From JACJVV01 sp964581515 (GTDB taxonomy: Archaea; Nanobdellota; Nanobdellia; Woesearchaeales; JACJVV01): a DNA stretch of 64,000 nt. The stretch is from the NCBI GenBank assembly GCA_964581515.1, contig CAZOOV010000004.1, positions 1 to 64,000 of the forward strand. The letters are read 5' to 3'. The notes under the pieces were generated by a model. The model had not been told where the DNA came from, searched no databases, and saw only the letters and a list, made by a program, of their open reading frames with translations. Below, one piece after another: positions 1 to 8,182 of the stretch (the stretch's first letter is position 1; every line of letters starts with the position of its first letter). Position numbers and translations under genes: made by a program.

Positions 1-2
1 AA

Positions 3-689
3 AGTGATGACACAACAATTGATGCTGATGATGAAGATAGTGTATCATTTGATTTAGATTTAGATGAAGATGACGTAGAAGACAAAACATACAAATGTAA
101 AGTAACTGCTATAGCAACAGACGATTTTGGAGCATTACATGGTATGGAATGGTCATTTGATTTAGAGATAGAGAAAGAGAAGTATATGATTGAAATTAAA
201 GAATTTACTCTAGATCCAGTTACTTTATCTTGTAGTAATTATGATGCAACAGCAGAGATAAGAATAAAGAATATTGGTTCTAAAGATGACGATGAAGTTT
301 CTTTAGAGTTAAAATCAGATCCATTAGGTTTATTTGAAACTCTTGATGAATTAGATCTTGAAGAAAATGATGAAACAAAAAGAACATTCATGTTTAGTAT
401 TGCTAATGATGTTGTTCCTGGGGTTTACGACATCATAGCAACTACTTATAGCAAAGGTGTTACTTTAAGCGATCAAGAGATAAAACAGTTAACTGTGCCT
501 AATTGTGAACCAGAACCAGTAGTTCAGCAACAACCACAAGTGACACAGAAACCAAAGACAACAACTCAACCTCAACTAGAACCACAAGTAAAAGTGCAAA
601 AAACAAAATCAAAACCAAAGAAAGAAAGACTCTTTGCAGGATTTTATAGGTATGGGGATAAACTTTGTTGGTTTAACTGGTGCTGGTAA
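3..689 (+). CDS. Extracellular-type beta-domain protein, 5' end cut off
   Basis: The reading frame is open from base 3, so the true start is upstream of the window. The visible part begins with a very acidic stretch (Asp/Glu/Ser-rich), then an Ig/COG1361-like beta domain covering roughly bases 190-510, then a Pro/Gln/Lys/Thr-rich linker. No function is assignable. The last 16 residues are rich in Trp and Cys and do not look like a natural C-terminus. In the +1 frame the same DNA encodes a Gly-rich hydrophobic segment ending at about 730, so a frameshift near 630-645 is possible. The stop is immediately followed by the ATG of the next gene. Confidence 0.6.
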   Translation, partial: SDDTTIDADDEDSVSFDLDLDEDDVEDKTYKCKVTAIATDDFGALHGMEWSFDLEIEKEKYMIEIKEFTLDPVTLSCSNYDATAEIRIKNIGSKDDDEVSLELKSDPLGLFETLDELDLEENDETKRTFMFSIANDVVPGVYDIIATTYSKGVTLSDQEIKQLTVPNCEPEPVVQQQPQVTQKPKTTTQPQLEPQVKVQKTKSKPKKERLFAGFYRYGDKLCWFNWCW

Positions 690-956
690 ATGGGTTGGTT
701 TGAAGATATACCGAAACTATTTATGACTATTATACTATTAATAGGATTATTTAGTTTGGGTATTTTTTTCTTAACTACAGATTTTACAAACATAGATGAA
801 GCTCCTGATAAGATTACTGGTCTAATTACAGAACATGCTGTTCCAACAGAAATAACATGGTTAGCTAAAGTAGGAGATACTATAAGTAACCCTTACTTAT
901 TATTATTTTCTGTAATTATTATTCTTTGGTTATTTGGTCATTTTAATAAGAATTAA
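690..956 (+). CDS. Small membrane protein, two predicted helices
   Basis: 88-residue protein whose ATG directly follows the TAA of the preceding gene, indicating translational coupling. It has hydrophobic helices at roughly residues 10-30 and 68-84, flanking a polar loop. No family recognised. Its position after an extracellular-domain protein suggests a membrane partner or anchor; that is inference. Confidence 0.55.
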   Translation: MGWFEDIPKLFMTIILLIGLFSLGIFFLTTDFTNIDEAPDKITGLITEHAVPTEITWLAKVGDTISNPYLLLFSVIIILWLFGHFNKN

Positions 957-960
957 TTTG

Positions 961-1653
961 TTATTTTTTTCTTATCCCTGAAAAACTATCTGCAGGATAT
1001 TCAAAAATTCTATCTACATCAAGAATATAAGACTCATTAACTTTCAAATGACCGTATTTTACATGTGAATTTGATGTTTCAATGTATGTGCCAGTACCAT
1101 CATTATTATGCCATATACCTGAGATTTCTAGACATTTTTCATTATATTGAATCTGTAAAATTACTTCATTTTTTTGATTTATTACTTCTAGAGCTTTATC
1201 ATCTGAGTTTTTTTGTAGATAATCAATGCTCTTTGGATTAACAAACCAATTATTTTCTTTTATTATTGCAAGTATATTTCCATTATTATCTGTAATAGTT
1301 GTGTTTATTTTTAATTTATTATCTTCATCTAGCCACATAGATAAGGGTGTTTTACCAACTTTTTCTGAACTTGATGGTGTAAGAGACCCACTACCAGTAG
1401 TGCATATTGAGGGTCGTTTAATATTTTTGTCTAACTTATTTTCAAAGACTCCGCTATTTTTATTATATCTTTCTTTTCTTTCTTCTTCTTTATAATCTAG
1501 ATAAAAAGCTGTAATAAAAAGAAGAATGAGAATTACTGATATTATTATTTTGAAAAGTTTATTCTTTTTTTCTTCATCAATTAATTCCCTTATAGTTTCA
1601 GCTATGTAAATAACTACAATAATTATGAAAATCCAAAATGAAGTATTAAACAT
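961..1653 (-). CDS. Membrane-anchored unknown protein
   Basis: 230 residues with two N-terminal hydrophobic segments (about residues 5-20 and 34-52) separated by a charged loop. A soluble C-terminal part follows. It contains a pattern of the type I-x-DNNGN-x-x-A-x-I-x-x-NxW and later an LEV-x-x-x-x-x-x-V-x-L sequence, seen in uncharacterised bacterial and archaeal proteins. No enzyme motif is visible. It is convergent with the preceding plus-strand genes. Confidence 0.55.
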   Translation of the reverse strand: MFNTSFWIFIIIVVIYIAETIRELIDEEKKNKLFKIIISVILILLFITAFYLDYKEEERKERYNKNSGVFENKLDKNIKRPSICTTGSGSLTPSSSEKVGKTPLSMWLDEDNKLKINTTITDNNGNILAIIKENNWFVNPKSIDYLQKNSDDKALEVINQKNEVILQIQYNEKCLEISGIWHNNDGTGTYIETSNSHVKYGHLKVNESYILDVDRIFEYPADSFSGIRKK

Positions 1654-1679
1654 GTTTTTTTGATAAACAATACTCCTAT

Positions 1680-3074
1680 TTATGTTTTTTCTTTAAATTT
1701 CTCAAACTTTTTCATTTCTTCTGGGTCTTTCATCATTTCCATCATAACACGGACAGTCTTGCCTATTTCAGTATTAACTAACTCTTGGTCTTGTAAGAGT
1801 GTATCAACTTTTAGTGGTTTTGAACATCTAAAGCAGTACCTTTCATGAGGTTGATTCTTTGCTCCACAGCCACATATTATTGGTTCTTCTTTCTCTACTT
1901 CTTGTTCTTTAATTCCATTTATATCTAAGATAACTGCATCTAAATCCTTCTTACATAAGTGGGCATATACTTTAATCATTGAACTATCTTTACTCCAACC
2001 CATTGCTTTCCTTAGCATAGGTTCTGTCATTTTAGGCGCCCATATTGTAGCTCTGCTATGTCTAAACCAATGCAAATTATGTTTCTTTTTTGCTTCTATT
2101 TTTTTTCTATATTGAAAATAAATCCCTTTTTTAGTCTGTTTAATAGATTTATCATATGTAATATATCCAGCCCTCTCAAAACATCTGTTTACTAGTTGTG
2201 TACTACTTACACAATTCATTGGACAGTTTAACTTTTTAACAGGATCACGTATCCAAAAGAAATTGTCCGTATTATTTTTGAAAGGATGTATCTCTAAATA
2301 TTTTAAAACATAAGGCATTGAGCTTACAGAATAAAGATGTCTTTTGCCTGTTTTACCATCTATACTTATTTCTAAATGATTTTCTTTTACAACAATATCT
2401 CTTATCCGTATATTAAGGAACTCTCCTGCTCTTGCTCCTGTTTCATGTAATAAACTAATGAATGCTTTCTGTTTAAAATTATTACAACCTTTCTCAAGAA
2501 TTATTCTTATATCTTCATCATTTAGTATTAAACTAGGGTCAATTTCTTTATTCTTATATGCTCTTTTTAAGTTCTTTTCAATGAAATTATATAGCTTTTT
2601 TGCCTCATTTCTTAGCTTTTCTTTTTCATTTATTTCAGCCATAATCTTAGCTAATTTTTGCTCCTTATCTTTAGCATTCATTACTTCAATTAACTTTGTA
2701 TTTAGGCCATTTGATTCGTTATTTACTCTATTATCTTTATCTTTAAACCACTTGTAAAATTGTTTAACAAGCCTTACATAATCTGATTTTGTAGCAGCAG
2801 AAATATCATCTCTTTGCTTGTAATAAGCCATTATTTTTTCCATATTTTCTTGTGTCATTTCATCAAGATTTTTATCTGATTTTAAACAAAAATTTCTAAT
2901 CTGAATGAGTAACTTTGTAACCCTTCTTTTACCTGATCCAGTAGAAAATAAATTATCAATCCATAGATCTATTATCTCTTTATTTTTCTGACTTATTGCT
3001 GATTCTTTAAGTTTCTTAAGTTGTTTTTGATATAACTTATTTTCATCTACATGTATATTATTTCTTTCTTCCAT
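1680..3074 (-). CDS. Tyrosine recombinase/integrase with C-terminal zinc ribbon
   Basis: 464-residue site-specific recombinase of the XerC/D phage-integrase superfamily. The N-terminal SAM-like core-binding region covers residues 30-125. In the catalytic domain, Arg215 lies in the HETGARAGE motif, HxxR in HWFRHSRAT (335-343), and the likely nucleophile is Tyr370 in VYAHL. A four-cysteine ribbon follows (C401/C403 and C414/C417), and then a charged tail with a DPEEM sequence. The element A integrase at 34008 has the same architecture and tail, so the two are homologues. The gene runs divergently from the integrase at 3253. The tRNA-derived core lies just upstream, as expected for an element-end integrase. 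Confidence 0.9.
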   Translation of the reverse strand: MEERNNIHVDENKLYQKQLKKLKESAISQKNKEIIDLWIDNLFSTGSGKRRVTKLLIQIRNFCLKSDKNLDEMTQENMEKIMAYYKQRDDISAATKSDYVRLVKQFYKWFKDKDNRVNNESNGLNTKLIEVMNAKDKEQKLAKIMAEINEKEKLRNEAKKLYNFIEKNLKRAYKNKEIDPSLILNDEDIRIILEKGCNNFKQKAFISLLHETGARAGEFLNIRIRDIVVKENHLEISIDGKTGKRHLYSVSSMPYVLKYLEIHPFKNNTDNFFWIRDPVKKLNCPMNCVSSTQLVNRCFERAGYITYDKSIKQTKKGIYFQYRKKIEAKKKHNLHWFRHSRATIWAPKMTEPMLRKAMGWSKDSSMIKVYAHLCKKDLDAVILDINGIKEQEVEKEEPIICGCGAKNQPHERYCFRCSKPLKVDTLLQDQELVNTEIGKTVRVMMEMMKDPEEMKKFEKFKEKT

Positions 3075-3172
3075 TTTCTAATTTCGCTAAAGAAAAAGTT
3101 ATATTAATATCTATTCAATCAAAAATTATAATTTCTGACTAAAATAAAAGTGGGCATAACATCTTATAAGAA

Positions 3173-3190
3173 AATAAGCCCCTGCTGGGA
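3173..3190 (-). repeat. tRNA-Thr 3'-end duplication, attachment-site core 1
   Basis: 18 bases identical to 35340-35357, which covers the 3' acceptor strand and T-stem edge of tRNA-Thr plus flanking bases. It sits between two divergent integrase genes. No other part of the tRNA is here, so this is a typical attR-type remnant left by integration into a tRNA 3' end. Confidence 0.8.
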
Positions 3191-3221
3191 CTTAATAAAA
3201 AGTTAAGTAAAAAGGGATTAA

Positions 3222-3234
3222 ATTTATATATAAG
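3222..3234 (+). promoter_or_regulatory. TATA box of the element B integrase
   Basis: An ATTTATATATAAG sequence ends 19 bases before the ATG at 3253, the spacing expected for a leaderless archaeal transcript. There is no Shine-Dalgarno sequence in front of this start. Confidence 0.55.
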
Positions 3235-3252
3235 TAATGCTTTTATAGCTAT

Positions 3253-4296
3253 ATGAAGGCAAAAAACGAGCTATGGGAGAAATTCCTTGCAAATCTGCAT
3301 AATGAAGGTGTAACCAAATCAAGAGTAAACAAACTTAAACAAATGTTTAATACTTCTTCAAGGGGTCTAAAAGTGCCTTATAGTAAGGCTACAAGGGATG
3401 ATATTGAAGATTTAGTTAATAGGCTTCATACAGATCAGTTTGTTAAACAGGATGGAAAACCCTTTAGTGGAAGTACTAAGAGTGATATAAAGAAATTCTT
3501 AAAGCAGTTTTTCAAATGGTATAAGGGTGATAACGAGTTTTATCCAAAAGAAGTTAGTTGGATAAAGACAAGGATCAGTAAAGATGAACAACCAAAAGAA
3601 AAACCAGTATTATCCATATTTGAAGTAGAAAAAGTAGCAAGTGCTTTCAAGAAGATTGAATTTAAAACTTTGACACTATGTTTATTTGATAGTGGTTTTA
3701 GAATTGATGAACTTTTATCAACAAGAAAAAAAGACATTACTTGGGAAATATTTGAAGGTCAGCAGAAATGTTTTTGGATTAAATGCAATAAAAGTAAAAC
3801 AGAAGTAAGAAAAGTCCCAATACCCTTATTTACTGAAGACTTAAAAACTTTCTTTAACAGTTTGTATTTTAAAGAATTAAAAAATGATGATAAAGCATTT
3901 CAAATTAGCTATGTTTCATATCTTATAAGATTAGGTAAGTCCAGTATGAAAGTATTAGGTAAAAAGATTACACCTCATGCACTTAGACATTCATCTGCAA
4001 CTTACTATGCTAAAGAATTTGATGGTAATATGATGCTTCTTGCTGATAGGTATGGTTGGACTTATAGTAGTAAAGAACTTAGGACTTATATTAGACGAAG
4101 TGGTGCTTACCAACGAGCTGGTGCAAAGAAAGTCTTTAGTAATGAAGTTGAAAAATTGAGAGAAGAAAATAGGAATGTTAAAGAGACTTTACGAGCTATG
4201 GAAGAAAAAATGGAAAAAATGCAGGAGAACATCGCCAAAGAAATGTTTGAGAAATTGGCTGAGAAGTTTCCAAAGAGAGATTTAGTAAAAGCGTAA
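3253..4296 (+). CDS. Tyrosine recombinase/integrase with C-terminal coiled coil
   Basis: 347-residue integrase of the tyrosine recombinase superfamily. The N-terminal core-binding domain spans about residues 8-95. Catalytic residues are Arg150 (SGFRIDELL), the HALRHSSAT box (242-250) and probable nucleophile Tyr279 (RTYIRR). Residues about 297-335 form a Lys/Glu-rich coiled coil, suggesting oligomerisation. There is no zinc ribbon, so it belongs to a different branch from the integrases at 1680 and 34008. It lies 62 bases inside the core at 3173-3190. Its stop is one base from the convergent cargo gene ending at 4298. Confidence 0.9.
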   Translation: MKAKNELWEKFLANLHNEGVTKSRVNKLKQMFNTSSRGLKVPYSKATRDDIEDLVNRLHTDQFVKQDGKPFSGSTKSDIKKFLKQFFKWYKGDNEFYPKEVSWIKTRISKDEQPKEKPVLSIFEVEKVASAFKKIEFKTLTLCLFDSGFRIDELLSTRKKDITWEIFEGQQKCFWIKCNKSKTEVRKVPIPLFTEDLKTFFNSLYFKELKNDDKAFQISYVSYLIRLGKSSMKVLGKKITPHALRHSSATYYAKEFDGNMMLLADRYGWTYSSKELRTYIRRSGAYQRAGAKKVFSNEVEKLREENRNVKETLRAMEEKMEKMQENIAKEMFEKLAEKFPKRDLVKA

Positions 4297-4297
4297 A

Positions 4298-4930
4298 CTA
4301 ATCTATGTTAACTATATTTTGGATCAGTTCTGAAAGATAAGTGCCATGAGATTGGGAACTGGAAATAGGAAGATCCACTAAACAAACACCATAACCAGAT
4401 AATTCTGCATCTCTCAGATCATTTTCATAATTGTCCCCTACGATTAATACTTGATTACAATTAAGACCAGCTTCTCCACGTAATTGTTCATATACATCGA
4501 TTTTATTGTAACTTGGATCAAAATTAATTAATGATTTAACCGATTTAAAAAAATGTGCAATTCCCAATGCAGTCAATAATTGATTAGCATATCTATCTGA
4601 AGATAATGTTACAACATGTTTATCTCCAGGTAATTCACTAAATAAGTCAATTAAACTTGAATCAGCATTAACACTTGCAGATGGGTCCACATTATCGAAT
4701 ACATTGTCAAGGTACTGCTTCGGAGATAAACCTAATGATTGAAACCCAAAATAAGGATGTGGGAAACTTTCAGGAAGCTTTGAATATATCTCTTCAACTT
4801 CATCCATCGAAATAGATAAAGTAGAAGCAATCCAACTTTTAGTTTTATTTCTAACGAGATCTATTAAAGGATGATTTTTTGGATATAATGTACCATCCAA
4901 ATCAAATAAAATCATTTCAATATTTGTCAT
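4298..4930 (-). CDS. HAD-superfamily hydrolase (nucleotidase-like)
   Basis: 210-residue haloacid-dehalogenase-fold phosphohydrolase. Motif I is DLDGTLYP (10-17), the form seen in pyrimidine-5'-nucleotidase-like HADs. Motif II is the TLSSDR region and motif IV is the VGDNYENDL region. Both aspartates of motif I are present, so it should be a phosphatase rather than a dehalogenase. It is the last gene of the minus-strand operon starting at 8115, eight bases after the dehydrogenase gene. The substrate is unknown; a phosphorylated nucleoside or sugar intermediate of the cluster is a reasonable guess. Confidence 0.85.
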   Translation of the reverse strand: MTNIEMILFDLDGTLYPKNHPLIDLVRNKTKSWIASTLSISMDEVEEIYSKLPESFPHPYFGFQSLGLSPKQYLDNVFDNVDPSASVNADSSLIDLFSELPGDKHVVTLSSDRYANQLLTALGIAHFFKSVKSLINFDPSYNKIDVYEQLRGEAGLNCNQVLIVGDNYENDLRDAELSGYGVCLVDLPISSSQSHGTYLSELIQNIVNID

Positions 4931-4938
4931 CTTGTCAA

Positions 4939-5949
4939 TTAAGGATTAAAAATTATTTTCATCGCACCATATCTTCCTTTATTCTGAAATAATTCTAATC
5001 CTTCCCCAAATTTTGATAAAGGTAGTGTGTGTGAGATCATTTTGGTAGGATCCACAATACCTTCTTCCAATAATTGTAATGCTTGCATAAATTCATTGTT
5101 TCCAGTAGCAATAGAATAAGAATTTGCTCCTTGAATAATAGCTTCCTTATAAAATAATTCCCTATAATTAATTTTTCCCAAATATCCTTCGCCGAAAACA
5201 CCTTCCACAACAATCCTTCCTTTTGGTTTTACAAGTGTTATAGAATCATTAATTGTTACCTGTTGCGAGCCACCTACTGCTTCAATAACAACATCAAAAC
5301 TATTACTACCTAACTGTTTTACATCTTTAGATGTAATAAATGCCCCATTATTTCTTAATACATATTGTCCATTGTTTCTACCGATGACTGAAACTTTATT
5401 ATCATAGATAGAAAATAATTGTAAACAAGCAATTCCTATAGGACCATTACCATAAATTAGTACATCTTTATTTCTTGGTCTATCTGAAAGATTATAAGCA
5501 TGTAGAGCAACAGCATATACATCTGTCAATGCAGCAGCATCAAAAGATAAATTATCAGAAAATGCATGAACATTTGTCTTTGGTACTACTACTTCATCAG
5601 CAAAACCACCATTTATACCTCTACCAAATCCAACCAGATCCGTACATAAAGCATAATCTTCATCAAGACAAGGCTCACACACATTACATGGAATAAAAGG
5701 AACTACTACCACTCTTTTATGATATAAATCTTTATCTACACCAATGCCTAAGTCAGTAACTAATCCAGAAATCTCATGCCCCAATACTTTTCCTTCAAGA
5801 TCTGAATCACTGTTGATTCTATGAATATCGCTACCACATAACCCAACAGACTTAACAGAAACTCTAACACCATTAGAACTTTCAAGGTCAGGATTAACTA
5901 TTTCAGCATAATTTGGTCTTCTATCCGAATCAAATAGTATAGCTTTCAT
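4939..5949 (-). CDS. Zinc-dependent medium-chain dehydrogenase
   Basis: 336-residue member of the zinc alcohol dehydrogenase (MDR) family, likely oxidising or reducing a polyol, sugar alcohol or related hydroxyl with NAD(P). Catalytic zinc ligands are in GLCGSD (Cys38) and GHE (His58, Glu59). The structural zinc cysteines lie in the 88-102 region (Cys88, 91, 94 and 102). The Rossmann motif is GNGPIG near residue 167. It begins one base after the stop of the TrpD-like gene, so it is cotranscribed and probably acts on the same pathway. The exact substrate cannot be read from sequence; sorbitol/threonine dehydrogenase-type enzymes are the closest in look. Confidence 0.88.
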   Translation of the reverse strand: MKAILFDSDRRPNYAEIVNPDLESSNGVRVSVKSVGLCGSDIHRINSDSDLEGKVLGHEISGLVTDLGIGVDKDLYHKRVVVVPFIPCNVCEPCLDEDYALCTDLVGFGRGINGGFADEVVVPKTNVHAFSDNLSFDAAALTDVYAVALHAYNLSDRPRNKDVLIYGNGPIGIACLQLFSIYDNKVSVIGRNNGQYVLRNNGAFITSKDVKQLGSNSFDVVIEAVGGSQQVTINDSITLVKPKGRIVVEGVFGEGYLGKINYRELFYKEAIIQGANSYSIATGNNEFMQALQLLEEGIVDPTKMISHTLPLSKFGEGLELFQNKGRYGAMKIIFNP

Positions 5950-5950
5950 T

Positions 5951-7072
5951 TTATCTTAAATATTGATAAAGTCTCCTTTTTTCACCTCTTGAAGCATTGA
6001 CTACTTCAATTAGCTTTTCAAGGGCAGCTCCAGTTTTAACAATATGTTTTGCTCTATGATAACCTTCAACAAAATCTTCTACTTCACCTGCCAAGAATAG
6101 AACACTTCCTGTATTTACACAAATTATATCTTCATGAGCTTGTTTTCCATTCCCTCCAAGAACATCTATAGCATACTTAACATTCATTTCTATAGTTTTT
6201 CCTTGGGCTATATCGTCTACAGAGTAAGAAGGAATATTGAGAGTCTCACTTGGATTAAAAACTTTCACTTCTCCTTTCTCCCCATCTTTAATTCCAATAA
6301 CTCGAGAATTTCCATTTATACCTATTTCATCTATATAATGAATCCCATCGTAAGAACTTGAAACTATTAAAGCATTAGGAACATCAAATTTTTGTAAAAC
6401 ATCAGCAGACAGCTCAACATTTGGATGGGCAAGCCCATATAATATATGATCAAATAAGACTGGACTGGCTAATGCTGCCAACCCAAAACTTAAAGTATGA
6501 GGAACATAAAATCTACCACCATAGATACTATCAAACTTAGGTAATAAATTTTCAATGGAGAATGCACCGAACCTTGTTCTTTTTATAACTTGCTCCATCT
6601 CGTCAATAGATAATTCCATATTTACACCTACTTCAGATAAAAAATCTGATGAACCTGTAACTGAACTTGTTGAAGATGAAGCAGGTTTAGAAGTATAAAC
6701 ACCGCATGTTGCAGCAATCAACAAAGCAGGAGTAGATATGTTCATTGTCTTATAACCCTTTTTTCCACTACCAACAGAACATATTAACTTTGAATTATTA
6801 GGTAAACTAATTTTCTTTCTTTTCTTGTAGTCAAAATTATCAAGATTAAAAGACGCTTTTAACAAAGCAACTACTTGATCGGACGTAGGTCCTTTACCCA
6901 TCAAACCAGTTAGAATTGACCCTATCTGGACATCTCTTGTTTTAGAATCTTGGTTATTAAGAACTTGCTCAAAAGCTCTCCCGAGTAAATCTGGTTCAAT
7001 ATCTACCTCAACATTTAACCTATACAATACTTCATTCACATAACCATTGTTTTTTATTCCCATTTTGAGCAT
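5951..7072 (-). CDS. TrpD-like phosphoribosyltransferase, divergent
   Basis: 373 residues with the fold signature of anthranilate phosphoribosyltransferase/nucleoside phosphorylase family II. The GSGKKG (101-106) region followed by NIST corresponds to GTGGDG...NIST in TrpD. SSTSSVTGSSD (133-143) matches the PRPP-loop region, and YDGIHYIDE (241-249) retains the metal-binding Asp-Glu pair. The KHGN motif and the arginine-containing anthranilate site of TrpD are not conserved, so the acceptor is probably not anthranilate. The start overlaps the TrpRS-like gene by 19 bases; an alternative ATG at 7063 is also possible. I infer transfer of a phosphoribosyl group, or the reverse, to an aromatic or heterocyclic acceptor. 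Confidence 0.8.
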   Translation of the reverse strand: MLKMGIKNNGYVNEVLYRLNVEVDIEPDLLGRAFEQVLNNQDSKTRDVQIGSILTGLMGKGPTSDQVVALLKASFNLDNFDYKKRKKISLPNNSKLICSVGSGKKGYKTMNISTPALLIAATCGVYTSKPASSSTSSVTGSSDFLSEVGVNMELSIDEMEQVIKRTRFGAFSIENLLPKFDSIYGGRFYVPHTLSFGLAALASPVLFDHILYGLAHPNVELSADVLQKFDVPNALIVSSSYDGIHYIDEIGINGNSRVIGIKDGEKGEVKVFNPSETLNIPSYSVDDIAQGKTIEMNVKYAIDVLGGNGKQAHEDIICVNTGSVLFLAGEVEDFVEGYHRAKHIVKTGAALEKLIEVVNASRGEKRRLYQYLR

Positions 7073-8115
7073 ATATCAATAAGCATATCTGTATAATTAT
7101 TCTTTGCTTCTACCCATCCATGATCCTGTTTCATACATAGAGCATAGTTTCTTTGTAACTGATGAGCATCAAGATTACTAACTGCTGCCATCATCTGATA
7201 AACAACATTATTTTCAGGCATATCAAAATCTCCTTCTCCTTCCATAATTTTTCTTCTTATATCATCTGGCGACATATCAACTGTAATACCTGAATCTGGA
7301 AAACTTTTGGACATCTTGGGGTAGCCATAGAATCCCTTAATTAATGCAGAATATAGACCCCCCATAGTCATTTTAAAACTGGATAATCTTTCATCAGTTT
7401 GCATGTTTCTAATAGTCTGCATACCAAACTGAACATATTTATGTTCATCAACACCCAACATTACTAAAATAGCATCAAAATTTTCAGCAGTATTAAGATG
7501 TATAAAATCAGCAGTCATTAGATTAAGAGATAACTTACGCCGATAACTCATATCTGAGTCTACTTTTCCTTGAGAAGTATAAAAATGATGAAGATCCTCT
7601 TCAGCTTCCCTAAACATATCATCATTCATGTAATGTCCGATTATATATGAAGTGCGTAGAACTTCTAAAGAATCATATTGTGATCGTAATATTGAAGGTT
7701 CAGAATCATCAAATCCTAACCTTTGAACAAATCCCCTATACCTCTCAGCCAATTCTAATGTATATTCAAGCGGTTTAGCTTTTCCATTATAGGCATCAAG
7801 ATCTCCAAGAACCATGTTAACAGGAATTCCTGCCTTTTGTAAAGTTATGGCCCTAAGTATCTGAGACAATGTGCCTGCATGAGGTGTTCCAGATAAACCA
7901 AAACCAGTACTGACAATAACTTTTTTGCCCTCATTTAAGTTAGTAGCGAATAAATCTCCACTATGATGGCATAACCATCTTCTTTGCAAATCTTCTTTAG
8001 TAAGATTACCTAATGAGAAATTAATCTGACCAAATTTAATTGGATCATATCCAAATTCTTGCATAATTTTCCTATAATAACTTTCATCAAAAACTACTTG
8101 TTTTTTTGGACCCAT
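7054..8115 (-). CDS. Class I aminoacyl-tRNA synthetase-like protein (TrpRS/TyrRS family)
   Basis: 353 residues with a class Ic catalytic core: the HIGH-equivalent GTPHAGT (76-82), a GVDEHKY region near 221 (equivalent to the GxDQ segment of TrpRS), and a perfect KMSKS (267-271) followed by a short helical C-terminal part. There is no clear anticodon-binding extension beyond the small alpha-helical end. Its place as first gene of a four-gene operon with a phosphoribosyltransferase, dehydrogenase and phosphatase argues for amino-acid activation in a biosynthetic pathway, or a resistant duplicate, rather than housekeeping. It could still be a bona fide TrpRS. Confidence 0.75.
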   Translation of the reverse strand: MGPKKQVVFDESYYRKIMQEFGYDPIKFGQINFSLGNLTKEDLQRRWLCHHSGDLFATNLNEGKKVIVSTGFGLSGTPHAGTLSQILRAITLQKAGIPVNMVLGDLDAYNGKAKPLEYTLELAERYRGFVQRLGFDDSEPSILRSQYDSLEVLRTSYIIGHYMNDDMFREAEEDLHHFYTSQGKVDSDMSYRRKLSLNLMTADFIHLNTAENFDAILVMLGVDEHKYVQFGMQTIRNMQTDERLSSFKMTMGGLYSALIKGFYGYPKMSKSFPDSGITVDMSPDDIRRKIMEGEGDFDMPENNVVYQMMAAVSNLDAHQLQRNYALCMKQDHGWVEAKNNYTDMLIDICSKWE

Positions 8116-8137
8116 ATATAAAGTAAATTCAGTAAGC

Positions 8138-8145
8138 TTTATAAA
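8138..8145. promoter_or_regulatory. Shared palindromic TATA box TTTATAAA
   Basis: Self-complementary box in the 67-base gap between divergent genes. It lies 23-30 bases before the minus-strand start at 8115 (leaderless geometry) and 38-45 bases before the plus-strand start at 8183 (a leader of about 15 bases). It probably serves both directions. The same arrangement occurs at 25517 and 31489 in element A. Confidence 0.6.
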
Positions 8146-8182
8146 TGTTTGTTTATTTCACCACTATGTAATAATTACTAAA

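Larger units (their letters stand above)
1..3172. mobile_element. Right end of integrative element C (partial)
   Basis: Inferred element whose right border is the tRNA-derived core at 3173-3190. Its last gene is a zinc-ribbon tyrosine integrase (1680-3074, minus) placed about 100 bases from the core. The homologous integrase of element A lies at the same distance and orientation relative to the tRNA. The left border lies outside the window. The alternative is that these are chromosomal genes beside a single insertion. Confidence 0.5.

Noticed and set aside
961..1495. Plus-strand hydrophobic frame at 1226-1495
   Set aside because: Opposite the membrane-anchored minus-strand gene and without start signals; Phe/Leu runs mirror Lys/Glu codons.
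5475..5696. Plus-strand 73-residue frame inside the dehydrogenase gene
   Set aside because: Antisense to a well-supported enzyme gene, with low-complexity His/Gln composition.
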